Assembly (NCBI RefSeq): GCF_001650635.1
Contig: NZ_LWQU01000125.1
Location: 1 to 52,426 of the forward strand
Source of the DNA: Magnetospirillum moscoviense
GTDB lineage: Bacteria > Pseudomonadota > Alphaproteobacteria > Rhodospirillales > Magnetospirillaceae
Reading direction: 5' to 3'
DNA: 52,426 nucleotides
This document shows positions 7,189-16,462 of the stretch, piece by piece. How positions within the stretch are numbered: the first letter of the stretch is position 1; each line of letters begins with the position of its first letter. Position numbers and translations under genes: made by a program. The notes beneath the pieces were generated by a model, which saw only the letters and a list, made by a program, of their open reading frames with translations, was not told where the DNA came from and did no database searches.

Positions 7189-8538
7189 TCACAGCACCTC
7201 GTTCAGGGCGGACACCAGGGCGTCCATGTCGGCCTCGGTGTTGGTCTCGGTGACGGCCAGCAGCAGCACCGGGCGCAGCTCCGGCCAGCCGGGGAAGAAG
7301 CGGGCCGCCGGCACGCCGGCCAGGATGCCCTTGGCGGCCAGCGCCTCGACGATGGCGGTCGCGTCGATGTCGTCGGCGAACGTCACGGCGAATTCGTTGA
7401 AGTAGCTCTGGGACAGCACCTTGATGCCCTTGACCGCCCGAAGCTTGCTTTCCAGCCGCACCGCCAGCGCATGGTTCAGATGGGCCAGCCGGGCCAGCCC
7501 GGTCTCGCCCAGCAGGGTCAGGTGCATGGTGAAGGCCAGGGCGCACAGGCCGGAATTGGTGCAGATGTTGCTGGTCGCCTTCTCGCGGCGGATATGCTGC
7601 TCGCGGGTCGACAGGGTCAGCACGAAGCCGCGCCGTCCGTCCTGATCGACGGTCTGGCCGACGATGCGGCCGGGCATCTGGCGGACATACTTATCACGGG
7701 TGGCGAACAGGCCCAGGCCGGGGCCGCCGAAATTCATCCCCATGCCAAGGCTTTGGCCCTCGACCACCACGATGTCGGCGCCCATGGCGCCGGGGCTTTC
7801 CACCAGGCCCAGGCTGACCGGCTCGGCCACCATCACCATCAGCAAAGCGCCGTCGGCGTGGCAGGCCTCGGCCAGCGGCCGCAGATCCTGCAAGCCGCCG
7901 AAGAAGCCGGGATTTTGCACCACCACGCAGGCCGTGCGCGAATCGATGCGGCCGATCAGGTCCTCCATCCCCAGCGGGTCGGGCGACAAGGCCTCGGCTT
8001 CCAGCTCGGTATATTTCAGGAAGGTCTCGGTGGTCTCGCGGTATTGCGGGTGCAGGCTGCCCGACAGCAGGACGCGGGGCCGCTTGGTGATGCGCGCGGC
8101 CATCACGGCGGCTTCGGCACATGCCGTGGCGCCGTCATACATCGAGGCGTTGGCCACCTCCATGCCGGTCAGCAGCGCCACCTGGGTCTGGAACTCGAAC
8201 AGATATTGCAGCGTGCCCTGGCTGACCTCGGGCTGATAGGGGGTGTACGAGGTCAGGAACTCGCCCCGGCTCAGCAACTGGTCGATCGCCGCCGGCACAT
8301 GGTGGCGATAGATGCCGGCGCCGATGAAGAACGGCGCGCAGCCGGCCGACAGGTTCTTGCCGGCCATGCGGGTGAATGCGCGCTCCACCGCCATCTCGCC
8401 CTGGCCCGCCGGCAGGTCGAAGCTGGCCGCCTGACGGGCCGAAACCGGGACGTCGGCGAACAATTGCTCGACGTCGGAGATTCCGATGGCCGCCAGCATG
8501 GCGCGGCGGTCGGACTCGGTATGGGGCAGATAGCGCAT
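7189..8538 (-). CDS. gcvPA: Glycine decarboxylase (P-protein) subunit 1
   Basis: 449 residues, the N-terminal half of the split glycine decarboxylase, which forms a heterotetramer with GcvPB. Recognisable blocks include [31 protein letters not shown] and [17 protein letters not shown]. It starts [15 protein letters not shown] at ATG 8538, seven bases after the gcvH stop; an upstream in-frame extension to 8574 overlaps gcvH and is unlikely. The split form is common in alphaproteobacteria and Gram-positives, unlike the single-chain enterobacterial enzyme. Confidence 0.96.
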   Translation of the reverse strand: MRYLPHTESDRRAMLAAIGISDVEQLFADVPVSARQAASFDLPAGQGEMAVERAFTRMAGKNLSAGCAPFFIGAGIYRHHVPAAIDQLLSRGEFLTSYTPYQPEVSQGTLQYLFEFQTQVALLTGMEVANASMYDGATACAEAAVMAARITKRPRVLLSGSLHPQYRETTETFLKYTELEAEALSPDPLGMEDLIGRIDSRTACVVVQNPGFFGGLQDLRPLAEACHADGALLMVMVAEPVSLGLVESPGAMGADIVVVEGQSLGMGMNFGGPGLGLFATRDKYVRQMPGRIVGQTVDQDGRRGFVLTLSTREQHIRREKATSNICTNSGLCALAFTMHLTLLGETGLARLAHLNHALAVRLESKLRAVKGIKVLSQSYFNEFAVTFADDIDATAIVEALAAKGILAGVPAARFFPGWPELRPVLLLAVTETNTEADMDALVSALNEVL

Positions 8539-8545
8539 GGACGTC

Positions 8546-8923
8546 TTACTCCAGGCCCTTGACGTATTCGTCATAGGCGGCGCGGTCCATCAGGCCGGCC
8601 AACTCGGACGGATCGGACAGGGTGATGGTGAAGAACCACGCCTTGTCCTCGGGGCTTTCATTGACCAGGCCGGGCTGGTCGGCGATGGTCGCGTTGGCCT
8701 TGACCACCGTGCCCGAGGCCGGGGAATAGACCTCGGACGCCGCCTTGACCGATTCGACCACGGCGCATTCGTCGCCCTGCTTCAGGGTGCGGCCGGCCTC
8801 GGGCACCTCGACGAACACCAGATCGCCCAGGGCGTGCTGGGCATAGTCGGTGATGCCGACGGTGCCGGTCGAGCCCTCGACCTTGATCCATTCATGGTCC
8901 TTGGTGAAACGCATCTCGCTCAT
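8546..8923 (-). CDS. gcvH: Glycine cleavage system H protein
   Basis: 125-residue lipoyl carrier. The lipoylated lysine is K60 in [13 protein letters not shown]. It starts [17 protein letters not shown], the standard H-protein N-terminus, and its C-terminus [18 protein letters not shown] is also typical. It shuttles the aminomethyl group from the P-protein to GcvT and is reoxidised by lipoamide dehydrogenase, which is not encoded here. The start is three bases after the gcvT stop. Confidence 0.97.
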   Translation of the reverse strand: MSEMRFTKDHEWIKVEGSTGTVGITDYAQHALGDLVFVEVPEAGRTLKQGDECAVVESVKAASEVYSPASGTVVKANATIADQPGLVNESPEDKAWFFTITLSDPSELAGLMDRAAYDEYVKGLE

Positions 8924-8926
8924 CGG

Positions 8927-10045
8927 TCAGACTCCCTTGAAATAGCGGTGGGCGACGAAGGGCATGGCAACGATGGTGGCGTCCAGCGGCTTGCCGCGGA
9001 CCACCAGCTTGACCTTGGTGCCCGGCTGGGCGAAGGCGGCCGGCACATAGCCCATGGCCAGCGGGCCGTCCAGACTGGGGCCGAACCCGCCCGAGGTCAC
9101 CTCGCCCAGACGGTTGCCGGCTTCGTCGGTGATTTCGGTGTGGGCGCGCGCCGGCGCCCTTCCGTCGGGGCGGATGCCGACGCGGCGCTTGGCCGGGCTG
9201 TCGGCCAGCTCCGCCAGGATGCGGTCGGCGCCGGGGAAGCCGCCCTGCTCGCGGCGGCGCTTGCCGATGATCCACGACAACCCGGCCTCGATCGGGCTGG
9301 TTTCGGTGTCGATGTCCGAGCCGTACAGGCACAGGCCGGCTTCCAGGCGCAGCGAGTCGCGCGCACCCAGGCCGACCGGCTCGACGCCGGGCAGGCCCAG
9401 CAGCAGGCGGGCCAGCTTCTCGGCCTTGGCTGAAGGCACCGAGATCTCGTAGCCGTCCTCGCCGGTATAGCCCGAGCGGGTGATCAGAGCGGGGATTCCG
9501 GCGACCTGGGTTTCGCGGATCGACATGAAGGGCTGCTGGGCGGCGCCGTCGCACAGTCCGCTCATCACCTCGGCCGCCTTCGGGCCTTGCAGGGCCAGCA
9601 GGGCGCGATCATCCAACATACGGATGTCGGCATCGGCGCCCAGCTTGTCCTTCATGTGGGCGAAATCGGCCTGTTTGCAGGCGGCGTTGACCACCAGATA
9701 AAGCTTGGTGGGCGCGAGCTTCGAGATCATCAGATCGTCAAGGATGCCGCCGGCCGGGTTGGTGAATACCGAATAGCGGGTCCGCCCCACCCCCAGGCCG
9801 GCGATGTCGCCGGGCACCAGCTTTTCCAGAAGCGCGGCGGGATCGGCCGCCTCGATGGTCACCTGTCCCATGTGCGAGACGTCGAACAGGCCGGCGCCCG
9901 AGCGGGTGGCCAGATGCTCGCCCAGGATTCCCTTGGGATATTGCACCGGCATGGCATAGCCGGCAAAAGGCACCATCTTGCCGCCCAGTTCGCGATGCAG
10001 CGCGTCCAGCGGGGTGGTCAACAGCACGGTGTCGGATGGGCTCAC
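8927..10045 (-). CDS. gcvT: Aminomethyltransferase (glycine cleavage T protein)
   Basis: 372 residues. It transfers the methylene group from lipoyl-GcvH to tetrahydrofolate and releases ammonia. Family blocks include GYAMPVQYPKGILGEHLATR, FDVSHMGQ, NPAGGILDDLMI and TRSGYTGEDGYEI. The start is GTG at 10045, preceded by a strong GGAGGA; an open frame running further upstream is part of the riboswitch leader and not coding. It is the first gene of the operon. Confidence 0.96.
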   Translation of the reverse strand: MSPSDTVLLTTPLDALHRELGGKMVPFAGYAMPVQYPKGILGEHLATRSGAGLFDVSHMGQVTIEAADPAALLEKLVPGDIAGLGVGRTRYSVFTNPAGGILDDLMISKLAPTKLYLVVNAACKQADFAHMKDKLGADADIRMLDDRALLALQGPKAAEVMSGLCDGAAQQPFMSIRETQVAGIPALITRSGYTGEDGYEISVPSAKAEKLARLLLGLPGVEPVGLGARDSLRLEAGLCLYGSDIDTETSPIEAGLSWIIGKRRREQGGFPGADRILAELADSPAKRRVGIRPDGRAPARAHTEITDEAGNRLGEVTSGGFGPSLDGPLAMGYVPAAFAQPGTKVKLVVRGKPLDATIVAMPFVAHRYFKGV

Positions 10046-10097
10046 CGGTTCCTCCTCAAATGGATCAGGACTCGCACTTCGGGCTTCAAGCCGTCGT

Positions 10098-10325
10098 GCC
10101 CCCCTCTGTCCTTGGAACCTGAAAGATTCACCGGTTCCGCACCGGCAAGCGGTTCGGGGCGGACGGCTTACATCGTCGGTGGGCCCGACTTCCGGGGAAG
10201 TCCAGCCGCTTTCCAGAGCTTCATCGCCCCACGGTCCGTTTGCCTGAGAGTTTCCAGGGGCGGTTGCTCCTTCGGCGCCGACCTCACAACACAAGATGTT
10301 GTGGATCAGACTCTCCCGCGGGGGT
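10098..10325 (-). promoter_or_regulatory. Tandem glycine riboswitch
   Basis: On the minus strand the leader carries two aptamers. The first shows GCGGGAGAGTC, CGCCGAAGGAGCAA, CTCTCAGGCAAA and GGACCG. The second shows GAAGTCGG...CACCGACG, AATCTTTCAGG and GGACAGAGGGG. These are the conserved blocks of the glycine riboswitch, and its tandem form usually lies ahead of gcvT. A hairpin just after it (10074-10099), ending near the gcvT Shine-Dalgarno, could be the expression platform. Glycine binding normally turns on the cleavage operon. Boundaries are approximate. Confidence 0.93.
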
Positions 10326-10339
10326 CATCTGTGGTGGCG

Positions 10340-10367
10340 AGTGTAGCGGCCCGGGCGGTGGAGTCAA
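10340..10367 (-). promoter_or_regulatory. Probable sigma-70 promoter of the gcv operon
   Basis: Minus strand: TTGACT (10367-10362), 16-bp spacer, TACACT (10345-10340). Transcription would begin near 10333, just before the first glycine aptamer at about 10325. Both the hexamers and the position fit well. Confidence 0.6.
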
Positions 10368-10395
10368 TCGCGCCCCGGATTCCATCCACAGGAAT

Positions 10396-10896
10396 TTATT
10401 CTATCCATTCGCCCTTATAGACGCCCCAGAACTCGTCGCGCTTCAGCCAGCCCTGGGTCTGCTGGATTTCCACCCGGCAGAAATCGCGGTTGCGCGGGCA
10501 TTGCAGCAGTCGGCCGAACACCCCGGCCTCGATTGTGGCGACCTGGTCGGCGGATTCGGCGTCGGACGTGCGCAAGACGCGGGTGGCGCCGATCACCACC
10601 ATCATGCGCCGTCCTTGCAGCATCGATTGATGGACCCATCCTTCCGAGCCCTGCCAGTCGCGAATCTTGCGCCAGGCTTCGAACTCGGCGACCACCTCGA
10701 CCGGCAGGTCCTTACGCGAATAAATCCAGTCGATGGGGTAGCGCACGCCCGGGCCGGTGCGCAAATTTACTTCGTCGGACCGCAGCGACACGAAGCGGGG
10801 CAGCGGTAAACCGCTGGTTTCACCGGCGGTTGCCGTCTGGCCGGCGGCCAGGGCCACCGTCACTACCAGCATCGCCAAATGTCGCCACAGGTTCAT
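10396..10896 (-). CDS. Exported SH3-domain protein
   Basis: 166 residues with a signal peptide (MNLWRHLAMLVVTVALAAGQTATAG) and a bacterial SH3-like region: SDEVNLRTGPGVRYPIDWIY...GWVHQSML, the SH3b/DUF1058-type pattern. A second half-repeat follows (ATRVLRTSDAESADQVATIEAG...GWLKRDEFWGVYKGEWIE). Such proteins are periplasmic and often bind cell wall, but the role is not known. ATG 10896 is chosen; a TTG one codon upstream is also possible. It is transcribed away from the dehydrogenase at 11071 and lies upstream of the gcv leader on the same strand. Confidence 0.85.
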   Translation of the reverse strand: MNLWRHLAMLVVTVALAAGQTATAGETSGLPLPRFVSLRSDEVNLRTGPGVRYPIDWIYSRKDLPVEVVAEFEAWRKIRDWQGSEGWVHQSMLQGRRMMVVIGATRVLRTSDAESADQVATIEAGVFGRLLQCPRNRDFCRVEIQQTQGWLKRDEFWGVYKGEWIE

Positions 10897-11070
10897 CAAC
10901 GGGTCCGTTCGGTCTATGATGCGAAAGCGGGCGCATTATAGGCGGGCAAGCGCGGCCCGGGTCAAGGGCGCCAAGCCGCAGGATCGCCTGCGTCAACTGT
11001 TCGCTGGACAAGGAGCGTCGTCCTTGCTAGGTCGAGAGGCCAAGATCGGGTTACGGGAGGAGCAACAACA

Positions 11071-12057
11071 ATGATTCAGAAGAAGCCCGTCGTCGTCGTC
11101 ACCAGGAAGCTGCCCGATGTCATCGAGACGCGGATGATGGAGTTGTTCGACACCAAGCTCAATCTGGACGACCACCCGATGTCGAAGTCCGAATTGATCG
11201 AGGCGGTCAAGACCGCCGACGTGCTGGTGCCGACCATCACCGACCGCATCGATTCCGGCATCCTGGCCCAGGCCGGTCCGACCCTGAAGCTGATCGCCAA
11301 TTTCGGCACCGGCGTCGACCATATCGACCTGGCCAGCGCGCGCCAGCGTTCGATCACCGTGACCAACACCCCCGGCGTGCTGACCGAGGACACCGCCGAC
11401 ATGACCATGGCGCTGATCCTGGCGGTGCCGCGCCGCATGGGCGAGGGCGTGCGCCTGATGCGCTCGGGCGACTGGGCCGGGTGGAGCCCGACCCACATGC
11501 TGGGTCACCGCATCTGGGGCAAGCGCTTAGGCATCGTCGGCATGGGCCGCATCGGCCAGGCGGTGGCCAAGCGCGCCAAGGCCTTCGGCATGTCGATCCA
11601 CTATCACAACCGCAAGCGCCTGCATCCCGAGATCGAGGCCGAGCTGGAAGCCACCTATTGGGAAAGCCTGGACCAGATGCTGGCCCGCATGGACGTGGTC
11701 ACCGTCCATTGCCCGCACACCCCGGCGACCTTCCACCTGCTGTCGGCCCGGCGCCTGTCCCAGTTGCAGCCGCATGCCTATGTCATCAACACCTCGCGCG
11801 GCGAGATCGTCGACGAGAACGCCCTGATCCGCATGCTGCAAAAGGGTGAGCTGGCCGGTGCCGGCCTGGACGTGTTCGAGCATGAGCCGGCGGTCAACCC
11901 CAAGCTGTTGCAGTTGGACAATGTCGTGCTACTGCCGCACATGGGATCGGCCACCATCGAGGGCCGCGTCGATATGGGCGAGAAGGTGATCATCAACATC
12001 AAGACCTTCGCCGACGGGCACAATCCGCCCGACCGCGTGCTGGCCAGCATGCTGTAG
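11071..12057 (+). CDS. D-2-hydroxyacid dehydrogenase (glyoxylate/hydroxypyruvate reductase type)
   Basis: 328-residue NAD(P)-dependent oxidoreductase. The Rossmann motif is GMGRIG (157-162) and the catalytic triad is Arg243 (TSRGEIVDE), Glu272 (FEHEP) and His290 (LPHMGSA). NFGTGVDHID is typical of glyoxylate/hydroxypyruvate reductases. It likely reduces glyoxylate or hydroxypyruvate, which would connect to glycine/serine metabolism encoded nearby, but substrate choice cannot be read from sequence. Shine-Dalgarno GGGAGGAG precedes the ATG. An intrinsic terminator follows. Confidence 0.92.
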   Translation: MIQKKPVVVVTRKLPDVIETRMMELFDTKLNLDDHPMSKSELIEAVKTADVLVPTITDRIDSGILAQAGPTLKLIANFGTGVDHIDLASARQRSITVTNTPGVLTEDTADMTMALILAVPRRMGEGVRLMRSGDWAGWSPTHMLGHRIWGKRLGIVGMGRIGQAVAKRAKAFGMSIHYHNRKRLHPEIEAELEATYWESLDQMLARMDVVTVHCPHTPATFHLLSARRLSQLQPHAYVINTSRGEIVDENALIRMLQKGELAGAGLDVFEHEPAVNPKLLQLDNVVLLPHMGSATIEGRVDMGEKVIINIKTFADGHNPPDRVLASML

Positions 12058-12074
12058 GGTCGAGGACCCGAACC

Positions 12075-12107
12075 GGGCCCCGGCGTTGACCGGGGCCCTT
12101 TTCTTTT
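12075..12107 (+). terminator. Intrinsic terminator after the 2-hydroxyacid dehydrogenase gene
   Basis: GGGCCCCGG (12075-12083), loop CGTTGA, CCGGGGCCC (12090-12098), then TTTTCTTTT. A strong rho-independent terminator 18 bases after the stop codon. Confidence 0.92.
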
Positions 12108-12109
12108 CT

Positions 12110-12137
12110 GGCATGATCCGCCGAGTCGGATCGTGCC
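12110..12137 (+). repeat. Hairpin adjoining dispersed repeat copy 3
   Basis: GGCATGATCCG (12110-12120), loop CCGAGT, CGGATCGTGCC (12127-12137): an 11-bp stem with one G/T opposition. It directly precedes and slightly overlaps repeat copy 3, in the leader of greB. Confidence 0.5.
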
Positions 12138-12191
12138 CTGCCGCCATTGAGGCGGCGGCCAAGGGCGCGGATGCGCCCGCCCGGCGAGGGC
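12134..12191 (+). repeat. Dispersed structured repeat, copy 3
   Basis: GCGGCCAAG is followed by hairpin GGGCGC-GGAT-GCGCCC (12163-12178) and CGCCCGGCGAGGGC. A preceding hairpin GCCGCC/GGCGGC (12140-12156) and outer GCCCT/AGGGC pairing make it a potential three-way junction. It ends 18 bases before the greB start. Confidence 0.7.
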
Positions 12192-12208
12192 ACAATCATG
12201 GAGCCCAG

Positions 12209-12766
12209 ATGAGCAAGGCCTTCACCCGCGAGTCCGACCAAGACGACGACGACCTGCCAGAAGGCGTGGCACCGATCCCCAAGGGCTCGCCCAACTACAT
12301 CACGCCGGCCGGCTTCGCCCGCCTGCAGGCCGAACTGCGCGAACTGACCCGGGTCGAGCGGCCCAAGGTGGTCGAAGTGGTGTCGTGGGCCGCCGGCAAT
12401 GGCGACCGTTCGGAAAATGGCGATTACATCTATGGCAAGAAGCGCCTGCGCGAGATCGATCGCCGCATCCGCTTCCTGACCAAGCGGGTCGAGGCCGCCC
12501 GGGTGGTCGATCCGGCGGCGCAGACCAATCAGGATCAGGTGTTCTTCGGCGCCACCGTCACCTATGCCACCAGCAAGGGCGCCGAACGGACCATCACCAT
12601 CGTCGGCATCGACGAGGCCGACATGACCAAGGGCCGGGTCAGCTGGATCGCGCCGATCGCCCGGGCCTTGATGAAGGCGGCCGAGGGCGACGAGGTGCCG
12701 TTTCGCGCCCCCGGCGGGCCGGAAACCCTGGAAGTGGTGGAAATCCGCTATATCCCGGTGGACTGA
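12209..12766 (+). CDS. greB: Transcription elongation factor GreB
   Basis: 185 residues. It rescues backtracked RNA polymerase by stimulating transcript cleavage. The coiled-coil N-terminal domain starts at about residue 27 (NYITPAGFARLQAELRELTRVERPKV) and carries WAAGNGDRSENGDYIYGKKRLREID, in which D and E form the catalytic tip and YGK is typical of GreB rather than GreA. The C-terminal FKBP-like domain follows (FFGATVTYATSKG...). It is longer than E. coli GreB because of an acidic N-terminal extension (SDQDDDDLPEG). ATG 12209 has GGAG upstream. Confidence 0.93.
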   Translation: MSKAFTRESDQDDDDLPEGVAPIPKGSPNYITPAGFARLQAELRELTRVERPKVVEVVSWAAGNGDRSENGDYIYGKKRLREIDRRIRFLTKRVEAARVVDPAAQTNQDQVFFGATVTYATSKGAERTITIVGIDEADMTKGRVSWIAPIARALMKAAEGDEVPFRAPGGPETLEVVEIRYIPVD

Positions 12767-12771
12767 TCTTC

Positions 12772-12780
12772 TTATCCACA
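12772..12780 (+). promoter_or_regulatory. Perfect DnaA-box-like nonamer
   Basis: TTATCCACA matches the DnaA box consensus exactly. It is isolated, six bases after the greB stop and about 120 bases before the YbjN-like gene. A single box cannot make an origin; a regulatory or titration role is possible, or it may be chance. Confidence 0.35.
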
Positions 12781-12901
12781 AGATTTGGTATGTGATGCGA
12801 AGCTTTCCCTTGCAGCCGGGGAACCCCTGCTTGTAGCCTGCCGCTTGTGTTTCACAAGGACTGCCGCCCCCATATCTTGGGGTGTGGCGCGGGGGGCTCC
12901 G

Positions 12902-13405
12902 ATGAGCATGGCACTGGGTTTCGAGGACGATATCGGTCCCAATCCGCTCGATCTGGTCGAGCAGTTGGTGGCCGGCAACGACTGGGCCTTCGACCGGCGT
13001 TCCGACGAGGAACTGGCCGTCGAGGTTCCGGGACGCTGGTGCAATTACTCCCTTTATTTCGCCTGGCGGGCCGACATGGCGGCGCTGCACTTCACCTGCG
13101 CCTTCGACATGAAGGTGCCGGCGGCCAAGCGCTCGCAGGTGTGCGAGCTGCTGGTGGCGATGAACGAGAAGCTGTGGCTGGGCCATTTCGGCCTGTGGGA
13201 GGAAGAAGGCCTGCCGATGTTCCGCCACACCGCGCTGTGCGCCAGCCCGGCGGCCCTGGCGCCCGAGCAGATCGAGGATATCGTCGACCTGGCGGTGACC
13301 GAGTGCGAACGCTTCTATCCGGCCTTCCAGTTCGTCATCTGGGGCGGCAAGAGCCCGAAGGAAGCGATGGCCGCCTCGTTGCTGGAGACGGTGGGCGAGG
13401 CGTAG
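12902..13405 (+). CDS. YbjN-domain protein (type III secretion chaperone-like fold)
   Basis: 167-residue soluble protein with the pattern of alphaproteobacterial YbjN-domain proteins: NPLDLVEQLVAGNDWAFDR, then YSLYFAWRADMAALHFTCAFDMKVP, then ELLVAMNEKLWLGHFGLW. YbjN proteins have a chaperone-like fold and unclear function. The start is ATG 12902; the open frame to 12785 lacks this character and runs through hairpins. It lies immediately upstream of proC (65 bp), an arrangement I recall from many alphaproteobacteria. Confidence 0.85.
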   Translation: MSMALGFEDDIGPNPLDLVEQLVAGNDWAFDRRSDEELAVEVPGRWCNYSLYFAWRADMAALHFTCAFDMKVPAAKRSQVCELLVAMNEKLWLGHFGLWEEEGLPMFRHTALCASPAALAPEQIEDIVDLAVTECERFYPAFQFVIWGGKSPKEAMAASLLETVGEA

Positions 13406-13470
13406 GCCTTCCCTTTTTTCGGCGGCCGTGGTCATCTGAAGCCCTGTTGCGACTGACGGGGATTTCCGAC

Positions 13471-14268
13471 GTGACCAAGATTTTGCTGGTGGGTTGCGGC
13501 AAGATGGGATCGGCCATGCTGGCCGGCTGGCTGGAACAGGGCATCGCCGCCGCCGATGTGGTGGTGGTCGAGCCCAACCCGGCCCAGGTGCCGGCGGGCG
13601 TCGCCCTGGTCGGCGCCGCCCCTGAGATTCCCGCCGCCTTTTCCCCCGACATCGTGATCCTGGCGGTCAAGCCGCAGGTGATGGCCGATGTGGTTCCGGC
13701 CTATGCCCGCTTCGCTGGCCAGGCGACCTTCCTGTCGATTGCCGCCGGCAAGCCCATTTCCTTCTTCCAGACCCATCTGGGGCAAGGTGCGGCCATCGTG
13801 CGGGCCATGCCCAACACCCCGGCGGCGGTGCGGCGCGGCATCACCGTCTGCTGTGCCGGCCCCGGCGTGACCGATCAGGCCCGATCGTCCTGTCAGTCGC
13901 TGCTGCAGGCGGTCGGCCAAGTGGCGTGGATCGAGGATGAAGGCTTGATGGATGCGGTGACGGCGGTATCGGGCTCGGGGCCGGCCTATGTCTTCCTGCT
14001 GGCCGAGGTGATGGCCGAAGCCGGCGCCTGGGCCGGCCTGCCGGCTGAACTGGCCGCCCAGCTGGCGCGGGCCACCGTTGCCGGTGCCGGCGAATTGCTG
14101 CGTCAAAGCAATGACAGCGCCGCCCAGTTGCGGATCAACGTCACCAGCCCCGGCGGCACCACGGCCGCCGCCCTGGCGGTGCTGATGGACCAGGGCAAGG
14201 GCATGGGGCCGTTGATGACGGACGCGGTGGTTGCCGCGGCCCTGCGCGGCAAGGAACTGGCGGGGTAG
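13471..14268 (+). CDS. proC: Pyrroline-5-carboxylate reductase
   Basis: 265 residues. It catalyses the last step of proline synthesis, NAD(P)H-dependent reduction of pyrroline-5-carboxylate. The Rossmann motif is GCGKMG (8-13); [15 protein letters not shown] and the signature [11 protein letters not shown] plus [11 protein letters not shown] are all present. Length is typical. The start is GTG 13471 with GGGG nearby; an upstream TTG (13447) is less likely. It is followed by uvrB after one base, so the two are probably co-transcribed. Confidence 0.94.
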   Translation: MTKILLVGCGKMGSAMLAGWLEQGIAAADVVVVEPNPAQVPAGVALVGAAPEIPAAFSPDIVILAVKPQVMADVVPAYARFAGQATFLSIAAGKPISFFQTHLGQGAAIVRAMPNTPAAVRRGITVCCAGPGVTDQARSSCQSLLQAVGQVAWIEDEGLMDAVTAVSGSGPAYVFLLAEVMAEAGAWAGLPAELAAQLARATVAGAGELLRQSNDSAAQLRINVTSPGGTTAAALAVLMDQGKGMGPLMTDAVVAAALRGKELAG

Positions 14269-14269
14269 A

Positions 14270-16369
14270 ATGCCGGTCCTTCCCTTCGTCGAACGCCCCG
14301 AACTGCCGACCGGCCCGGCCCAGTTCAAGCTGGTGTCGGATTACCAGCCGGCCGGCGATCAGCCGGCGGCCATCGCCGAACTGGTGGCCGGGCTCGAGCG
14401 GGCCGAACGCGACCAGGTGCTGCTGGGGGTGACCGGTTCGGGCAAGACCTTCACCATGGCCCAGGTCATCGCGCGCACCGGCCGGCCGGCGCTGGTGCTG
14501 GCCCCCAACAAGACCCTGGCGGCCCAGCTTTATGGCGAGATGAAGGGGTTCTTCCCCGACAATGCCGTCGAGTATTTCGTGTCCTATTACGACTATTACC
14601 AGCCGGAAGCCTATATCCCCCGCACCGATACCTATATCGAGAAGGACAGCGCCATCAACGAGCAGATCGACCGCATGCGCCATGCGGCGACGCGGGCGTT
14701 GCTGGAACGGCGCGACGTGGTGATCGTCGCCTCGGTGTCGTGCATCTACGGTATCGGCTCGGTGGAATCCTATGCCCGCATGACCGTGCCGTTGAAGGTG
14801 GGCGACAGCATCGACCGCACCGAGCTTTTGAAGCAATTGGTGACCCTGCAATATACCAGGAACGATGCCGCCTTCGAGCGCGGCACCTTCCGGGTCCGGG
14901 GCGATTCGGTCGAGATCTTCCCGGTCCACTATGAAGACCGCGCCTGGCAGGTCAGCCTGTTCGGCGACGAGATCGAAAGCATCGCCGAGTTCGACCCCCT
15001 GACCGGCGAGAAGACCGTGCGGCTGACCGAGGTGGTGGTCTATCCGTCCAGCCACTACGTGACGCCGCGTCCGACCATCACCGCCGCCATGGCCGGCATC
15101 AAGGCCGAGTTGAAGGACACCGTGGCCCGCTTCGAGGCCGAGGGCAAATTGCTCGAGGCCCAGCGCATCCGCGAGCGCACCACCTTCGACCTGGAAATGC
15201 TGGAAACCACCGGCCATTGCAAGTCGATCGAGAACTATTCGCGCTATCTCACCGGCCGCAATCCCGGCGAGCCGCCGCCGACCCTGTTCGAGTATCTGCC
15301 CGACGACACTTTGCTGATCGTCGATGAAAGCCATGTCACCGTGCCGCAGATCGGCGGCATGTACCGGGGCGACTATGCCCGCAAGAGCACGCTGGCCGAA
15401 TACGGCTTCCGCCTGCCGTCCTGCGTCGATAACCGCCCCTTGAAGTTCGAGGAATGGGAAATCATGCGCCCGGCCTCGGTGTTCGTGTCGGCGACGCCGG
15501 CCCCGTGGGAGCTGGAAAAGACCGGCGGCGTCTTCGTCGAGCAGGTCATCCGCCCGACCGGCCTGATCGACCCGGTCTGCATCGTCCGCCCGGTCGAGCA
15601 CCAGGTCGACGATCTGCTGGCCGAGGTCCGGACTGTCGCCCGCAACGGCCAGCGGACCCTGGTCACCGTGCTGACCAAGCGCATGGCCGAGGATCTGACC
15701 GAGTATCTGCACGAACATGGCGTGCGCGTGCGCTATCTGCATTCCGACATCGACACCCTTGAACGCATCGAGATCATCCGCGACCTGCGGCTTGGCGTCT
15801 TCGACGTGCTGGTTGGCATCAACCTGTTGCGCGAAGGTCTCGACATCCCGGAATGCGCGCTGGTGGCCATCCTGGATGCCGACAAGGAAGGCTTCCTGCG
15901 CTCGAAGACCTCGCTGGTCCAGACCATCGGCCGGGCGGCGCGCAATATCGACGGCCGCGTCATCCTTTATGCCGACACCATCACCGCCTCGCTGGAATAT
16001 GCCCTGGCCGAAACCCAGCGCCGCCGCGACAAGCAGACCGCCTACAACCTGGCCCACAACATCACCCCGGAAAGCGTCAAGAAGGGGATTTCCGACCTGC
16101 TGGATTCGGTGGCCGAGAAGGATTACGTCACCGTCGATACCGGCGATGCCGGCCTGGCCCATGCCATCGGCCACAATCTGGGGGCGGTCAAGGCCGACCT
16201 GGAAAAGCGGATGAAGGCCGCCGCCGCCGACCTGGAGTTCGAGGAAGCCGCCCGCCTGCGCGACGAACTGCGCCGGCTCGAGGCGGTCGAACTGGGGGTG
16301 CCGGTCGAGACCGGCAAACGGGCGCAACCCCAGCGTCAGCCCAAGGGACGCGGCCGTTCACGGCGCTGA
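14270..16369 (+). CDS. uvrB: Excinuclease ABC subunit B
   Basis: 699 residues. UvrB is the damage-verifying helicase of nucleotide excision repair, working with UvrA and with UvrC (encoded at 27.6 kb). Walker A is GVTGSGKT (53-60, K59), Walker B DESH is at 352-355, and the beta-hairpin region reads [20 protein letters not shown]. The C-terminal UVR motif ([20 protein letters not shown]) contacts UvrC, and a basic tail ([12 protein letters not shown]) follows. The start is fixed by the adjoining proC stop. I see no alphaproteobacterial LexA site (GTTC-N7-GTTC) close upstream. Confidence 0.97.
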   Translation: MPVLPFVERPELPTGPAQFKLVSDYQPAGDQPAAIAELVAGLERAERDQVLLGVTGSGKTFTMAQVIARTGRPALVLAPNKTLAAQLYGEMKGFFPDNAVEYFVSYYDYYQPEAYIPRTDTYIEKDSAINEQIDRMRHAATRALLERRDVVIVASVSCIYGIGSVESYARMTVPLKVGDSIDRTELLKQLVTLQYTRNDAAFERGTFRVRGDSVEIFPVHYEDRAWQVSLFGDEIESIAEFDPLTGEKTVRLTEVVVYPSSHYVTPRPTITAAMAGIKAELKDTVARFEAEGKLLEAQRIRERTTFDLEMLETTGHCKSIENYSRYLTGRNPGEPPPTLFEYLPDDTLLIVDESHVTVPQIGGMYRGDYARKSTLAEYGFRLPSCVDNRPLKFEEWEIMRPASVFVSATPAPWELEKTGGVFVEQVIRPTGLIDPVCIVRPVEHQVDDLLAEVRTVARNGQRTLVTVLTKRMAEDLTEYLHEHGVRVRYLHSDIDTLERIEIIRDLRLGVFDVLVGINLLREGLDIPECALVAILDADKEGFLRSKTSLVQTIGRAARNIDGRVILYADTITASLEYALAETQRRRDKQTAYNLAHNITPESVKKGISDLLDSVAEKDYVTVDTGDAGLAHAIGHNLGAVKADLEKRMKAAAADLEFEEAARLRDELRRLEAVELGVPVETGKRAQPQRQPKGRGRSRR

Positions 16370-16431
16370 AGGGGCGTTCAGATTCTAGTGGATTTGTGCG
16401 CAAGAACCTGCCATCATAATAGATGATCCAT

Positions 16432-16462
16432 CCCGGACCGCATTGCGGCCGGGCTTTTTTTT
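16432..16462 (+). terminator. Intrinsic terminator between uvrB and the giant RTX gene
   Basis: CCCGG-A-CCGC / GCGG-CCGGG stem (16432-16453, one bulged A) followed by C and eight T. A textbook rho-independent terminator. Its T-run ends only 29 bases before the ATG at 16492, leaving no room for a promoter after it. A -10-like CATAAT lies just before it at 16415-16420. It may therefore act as a leader attenuator for the downstream gene as well as ending uvrB transcripts. Confidence 0.88.

Noticed and set aside
5507-8562. Long plus-strand frames across the gcv operon
   Set aside because: Opposite to gcvPB and gcvPA, which match known families over full length; the plus-strand translations have no recognisable content.
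10898-11070. Small gene between the SH3 protein and the dehydrogenase
   Set aside because: Frames there are short, overlap the start regions and show no Shine-Dalgarno; treated as divergent promoter DNA.
13406-14269. LexA control of uvrB
   Set aside because: No GTTC-N7-GTTC site in the proC/uvrB upstream DNA that I could find; uvrB also follows proC by one base.
14141-16327. 728-codon minus-strand open frame opposite uvrB
   Set aside because: Antisense shadow of a strong uvrB gene; His/Gln/Gly-rich composition typical of reverse frames in high-GC DNA.
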